A stretch of DNA of 64,000 bases from SABY01 sp964523795. Lineage in GTDB: Bacteria > Bacteroidota > Bacteroidia > Bacteroidales > 4484-276. The position numbers and the translations under genes are program-made. How positions within the stretch are numbered: the first letter of the stretch is position 1; each line of letters opens with the position of its first letter. The DNA is taken from contig CAZGAO010000002.1 of assembly GCA_964523795.1 (NCBI GenBank), forward strand, positions 62,001 through 126,000, written 5' to 3'. A model generated the notes under the pieces. It was not told the DNA's origin and did not search any database. It saw only the letters and a list, made by a program, of their open reading frames with translations. Positions 61,311 to 64,000 of the stretch are shown in pieces.

Positions 61311-62447
61311 ATGAGAAAACGAAGTTTAATAAAAACGAAGTACCTGAGCACCGCCCTGGTGCTGCTCGTGCTTTTTCTTTTTGTAGCTCCTCACGGCTAT
61401 GCCCAAAAAAAGAGCAAGAAGTCCAAACCTGAATTTGAACTGGACTTTAGCCTTGCCAGCTTTTACGATGATAACATTTTGAAGTATTCTGATAAATACC
61501 TCGATCGTTTTATCAACAACGAAGACCCAGGGCGTTTTCACATCGATACCTACGATGATTTGATTATAAATCCCTCGCTTTCGGCATCGGTGGCATTGGA
61601 TATTTTTGGAAAACACAGCTCCGAATTTGATGTCTCGGCCAGTTACAGCCAATATCTTAAAAATGACATTAAATCCTGGAGTTCTTTTGGCATCGGTTAC
61701 CGCCAGTACTTTTCCAAAAAACTGAGTGTGAAAATATTCTACGATTACATCCCCGAGTTTTATGTCCGGCATTTTCGCGACGACGACTGGACGGATGTTT
61801 ATGGTTTTACCGATGATACCTACACGCCTTATGTTTTCGCCAAAGATAATTACGGTATCTGGGGGCAATACACATTTTTTAAAAACACCCAGGTCAGGCT
61901 TTATTATTACTATTCAAAGTATTATCACAATAAGCATTATACCGAATACGACAGCGACAACAGCCTTTATCGCATCAAAATATACCAGCCACTATTCAAA
62001 AATCTAACCCTGGAGGCCACCTATCAGTTTGTTACCTCCGATGCAAAGGGCTACGATGAAGCTGGCGAAAATAAAGAGACTTCCGATGACGGCGATGCTA
62101 CCTACGATGAAGATGGTTTTATTGCGGGCTTAGTATGGAAAATGCCCCGTGTTTTCGATCGCTATAATACCCTGGAATTGGAAACCGTGATTTACAATCG
62201 CTATTATCAAACCGATAAACCGGTAAACGTGGATAAGCTGCACGCCGGACGTGTGGATAACAACCTGCGCTTTTATCTGACGTATTATCTGAGCGTTTCT
62301 CGCGCCTTTAAATTCAAGGCATTTTACCGTTGGTACAAGCGCGATTCGGGGACGACTTCGGATATTAATAACGAATTTGTAAAAGACGAAAAAGATTACC
62401 GACAAAATCATGTGGGCATCGAGTTGATTTATAAATTAGATTTTTAA
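61311..62447 (+). CDS. Predicted outer-membrane beta-barrel protein of the pgs locus
   Basis: I choose the ATG at 61311 (MRKRSLIKTKYLSTALVLLV, a signal peptide, 378 residues) rather than a TTG at 61296 inside the preceding gene. After a basic linker (KKSKKSKPEFELDFS) the protein shows alternating aromatic strands (KLSVKIFYDYIPEF, QVRLYYYYSKYYHNKHYTEY, LEATYQFVTSD, FYLTYYLSVSRAFKFKAFYR) and ends IELIYKLDF, a C-terminal Phe typical of BAM-inserted barrels. About 14-18 strands fit the length. I do not recognise a named family. Being next to pgsBCW it is a candidate channel for the polymer, or an anchor for it at the surface. Confidence 0.78.
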   Translation: MRKRSLIKTKYLSTALVLLVLFLFVAPHGYAQKKSKKSKPEFELDFSLASFYDDNILKYSDKYLDRFINNEDPGRFHIDTYDDLIINPSLSASVALDIFGKHSSEFDVSASYSQYLKNDIKSWSSFGIGYRQYFSKKLSVKIFYDYIPEFYVRHFRDDDWTDVYGFTDDTYTPYVFAKDNYGIWGQYTFFKNTQVRLYYYYSKYYHNKHYTEYDSDNSLYRIKIYQPLFKNLTLEATYQFVTSDAKGYDEAGENKETSDDGDATYDEDGFIAGLVWKMPRVFDRYNTLELETVIYNRYYQTDKPVNVDKLHAGRVDNNLRFYLTYYLSVSRAFKFKAFYRWYKRDSGTTSDINNEFVKDEKDYRQNHVGIELIYKLDF

Positions 62448-62493
62448 TCAGTATTAAATCAAGAAATAAAATAAAATTAGAAAACTATAAATT

Positions 62494-63516
62494 ATGAAGA
62501 TCAATAAATTGTTTGTTTTGATATTGATAGGGTTTGGACTACTGGCGGGCTGTGGAAAGCCCAAGAATCCTGAGACCATCGAACCGATAACCGAACCCGA
62601 TGGCGGCTACAAGATAGTTGCAAAACTCGGTACTTCGGCTAGTGCGCAGGATGTGGTTAAACGTGGCGACCTGCTTTATATGGCGCAAGGTGAGGGCGGC
62701 CTGCTTATCGTAGATGTGAGTGATCCCACAAACCCAACGGTGGTTAACGAGATTACCGAAGGTGTGCGCGGTTATTCGGCTAAGATCGATTTTCGCGACA
62801 GCATTGTTTATCTGGCCGCCGGTTCCTATGGAATCTCGGTGGTTGATGTTAGCGATCCCATGAACCCTGATATTAATGGCTGGTATGTAAATTTGGTGAA
62901 ACCGGCAAAGAACCTGCATATCCTGGGCGATTTTCTTTTTACAGCTATCAGCGAGAAAGGAATTCAGCTTGTTTATGTTAAAAAGAATCTTTCGCTGCCT
63001 GCTACCCGTGGCGACGTTATCACCGAAGGCTATGCCAACGGGGTAACTACTTCGCCTGACAGCACTACCATGTTTGTGGCCTGTGGCGAAATGGGCTTAT
63101 CGGTTTACGATATCTCCGATTTTCAGGAAGGCTGGGGTATTTTCCCCCGTTTGGGCTGGTGCGATACCCCCGGTTATGCCGAAACCGTGGTGGTGAACGA
63201 TCAACAATCGTTGGCGTTTTTGGCCTGTGGCACCGAAGGTCTTCATATTATCGATTATGCCGATACGGCCAATATCCATCGCGTTGGGAACTTTGCTACC
63301 GAAGGTTTTGCTAAGGAATTGATCTATGAAAATCAGAAAATATTTATTACTACCGGCCTGCGTGGCCTACAAATTATTGATGTGGCCAATGTTGCTGCCC
63401 CCAAAATTATTGGCGTAGTGCCTACCGAAAACGCTCGTGGTTTTGATATGGACGAAGACTACATTTACATAGCCGATGAGGTAGAAGGTCTGGTGGTTAT
63501 TTCACGACCAAATTAA
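62494..63516 (+). CDS. LVIVD-repeat lipoprotein (beta-propeller) of the pgs locus
   Basis: 340 residues with a lipobox (LLAGC, Cys20), so anchored in a membrane. The mature part has about six LVIVD repeats, for example GLLIVDVSDPTNPTVVNEI, GISVVDVSDPMNPDINGWY, GLSVYDISDFQEGW, GLHIIDYADTANIHRVGNFA and GLQIIDVANVAAPKIIGVVP, which form a six- to seven-bladed propeller. The sequence after Cys20 (GKPKNPE) lacks the acidic surface-export signal known from some Bacteroidetes, so it may face the periplasm. It ends the seven-gene run. A scaffold or polymer-binding role is plausible. Confidence 0.85.
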   Translation: MKINKLFVLILIGFGLLAGCGKPKNPETIEPITEPDGGYKIVAKLGTSASAQDVVKRGDLLYMAQGEGGLLIVDVSDPTNPTVVNEITEGVRGYSAKIDFRDSIVYLAAGSYGISVVDVSDPMNPDINGWYVNLVKPAKNLHILGDFLFTAISEKGIQLVYVKKNLSLPATRGDVITEGYANGVTTSPDSTTMFVACGEMGLSVYDISDFQEGWGIFPRLGWCDTPGYAETVVVNDQQSLAFLACGTEGLHIIDYADTANIHRVGNFATEGFAKELIYENQKIFITTGLRGLQIIDVANVAAPKIIGVVPTENARGFDMDEDYIYIADEVEGLVVISRPN

Positions 63517-63950
63517 TAGTCATTTATTGTAATTGGTAGTAATTTGCGCTTCGCGCGTAATTTGGTGTAATTGATAGTAATTGTCATGTTGTGTGTGTCG
63601 GCTTCCCCTAAAGGGGATTAAGGGGGCGCGTGGGGATTAATGGTAATTTGCGCTTCGCGCGTAATTGATAGTAATTTGTGGTAATTGATAGTAATTTGTG
63701 GTAATTGATTGTAATTTGTAGTAATTGGTTGTAATTGATAGTCAATATTGTTTTTTTGGAGATTGAGATAAATTACGCGAAGCCAATTACGCCCGCAGGG
63801 CAAATTACGCGCGAAGCGCAACTTACATCGAGCGCAGCGAGATAAATTACGGCGAAGCCAAATTACGCGCGAAGCGCAAATTACATCCGAGCGCAGCGAG
63901 GATAAATTACACCGAGCGCAGCGAGGTAAATGACACGTGAGCGCAGCGAG
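63517..63950. repeat. Degenerate tandem and inverted repeats of GTAATT units
   Basis: This 434-bp stretch has no gene. The left part is an array of about 20-bp units (GGTAATTGATAGTAATTTGT, mainly 63651-63742). The right part repeats AAATTACGCGCGAAGCGCAA and GAGCGCAGCGAG (four copies, 63829-63950). GTAATTTGCGCTTCGCGCGT at 63539 and 63651 is the reverse complement of the right-hand unit, so the two halves form a large imperfect hairpin. It separates the pgs run from the next gene. Confidence 0.8.
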
Positions 63951-63958
63951 AAAAAATT

Positions 63959-64000
63959 ATGGAAATAGGAAAAAAAAAGCGTTTTGAGTTTATCGACCAG
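63959..64000 (+). CDS. Start of a gene cut off by the window end (possible acyltransferase-like membrane protein)
   Basis: Fourteen codons, MEIGKKKRFEFIDQ, read into the end of the window. The RFEFID(Q) motif resembles the N-terminus of acyltransferase/DUF1624-type membrane proteins, but 14 residues are too few to be sure. No ribosome-binding site or promoter stands out in the repeat-rich sequence upstream. Confidence 0.35.
   Translation, partial: MEIGKKKRFEFIDQ

Overview
The window looks like a chromosomal segment from an uncultivated, anaerobic-leaning member of the Bacteroidetes (Bacteroidota). The signs are: many upstream boxes of the form TAnnTTTG (the Bacteroidetes -7 element); at least six proteins ending in type IX secretion (T9SS) type A sorting domains; a gingipain-like C25 peptidase; pyruvate:ferredoxin oxidoreductase; and a thrS-infC-rpmI-rplT cluster. 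A run of exactly 100 N (32555-32654) marks a scaffold join, so this is probably a draft or metagenome assembly. No CRISPR array, rRNA or intact transposase gene was seen. Positions 1-180 hold nothing I can recognise.

Layout. 0.2-6.2 kb: tRNA-Thr(CGT) with its terminator, a remnant of a polysaccharide pyruvyl transferase, a Wzx-type flippase, yqeY, a SpoIIE-type phosphatase and an Sfp-type phosphopantetheinyl transferase (all minus strand). 6.4-13.1 kb: two hybrid histidine kinases on either side of a zeta-toxin-like pair that lies between two arrays of a 14-bp repeat; the toxin has an in-frame stop. 13.1-16.4 kb: thrS, infC (apparently an AUA start), rpmI and rplT. 16.5-18.8 kb: REP-like inverted repeats and two structured TIR elements flanking a cohesin-like secreted protein gene. 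19.2-37.2 kb: three large paralogous T9SS surface proteins (2920 aa, 773 aa, about 2076 aa) built from repeated modules of about 85 residues; the third spans the assembly gap. 37.3-42.9 kb: an unknown coiled-coil protein, a thioredoxin-like protein, panC, panD, a flippase-like membrane protein, rfaE2 and radA. 43.1-51.5 kb (minus): nifJ, then three T9SS cargo genes. 51.7-53.3 kb: a dihydroorotate dehydrogenase-like protein and a small coiled-coil membrane protein. 53.7-63.5 kb: a C25 peptidase followed closely by pgsB, pgsC, pgsW and three envelope proteins. The window ends in a repeat-rich segment and the first codons of another gene.

The two most interesting things are these. (1) A seven-gene same-strand run at 53.7-63.5 kb joins poly-gamma-glutamate polymerase genes (pgsB, pgsC, pgsW; no capA/pgsA) to a predicted periplasmic protein, a predicted outer-membrane barrel ending in Phe and an LVIVD-propeller lipoprotein. 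Together these could form a Gram-negative route for making and exporting a poly-glutamate-type capsule. (2) A family of 190-230 bp elements shares termini of the type TAATTAGTGTCTGTC...TTAAAGTA. Four copies are visible in two subfamilies. One supplies the stop codon of a neighbouring gene, and one pair has hairpins with compensatory base changes.
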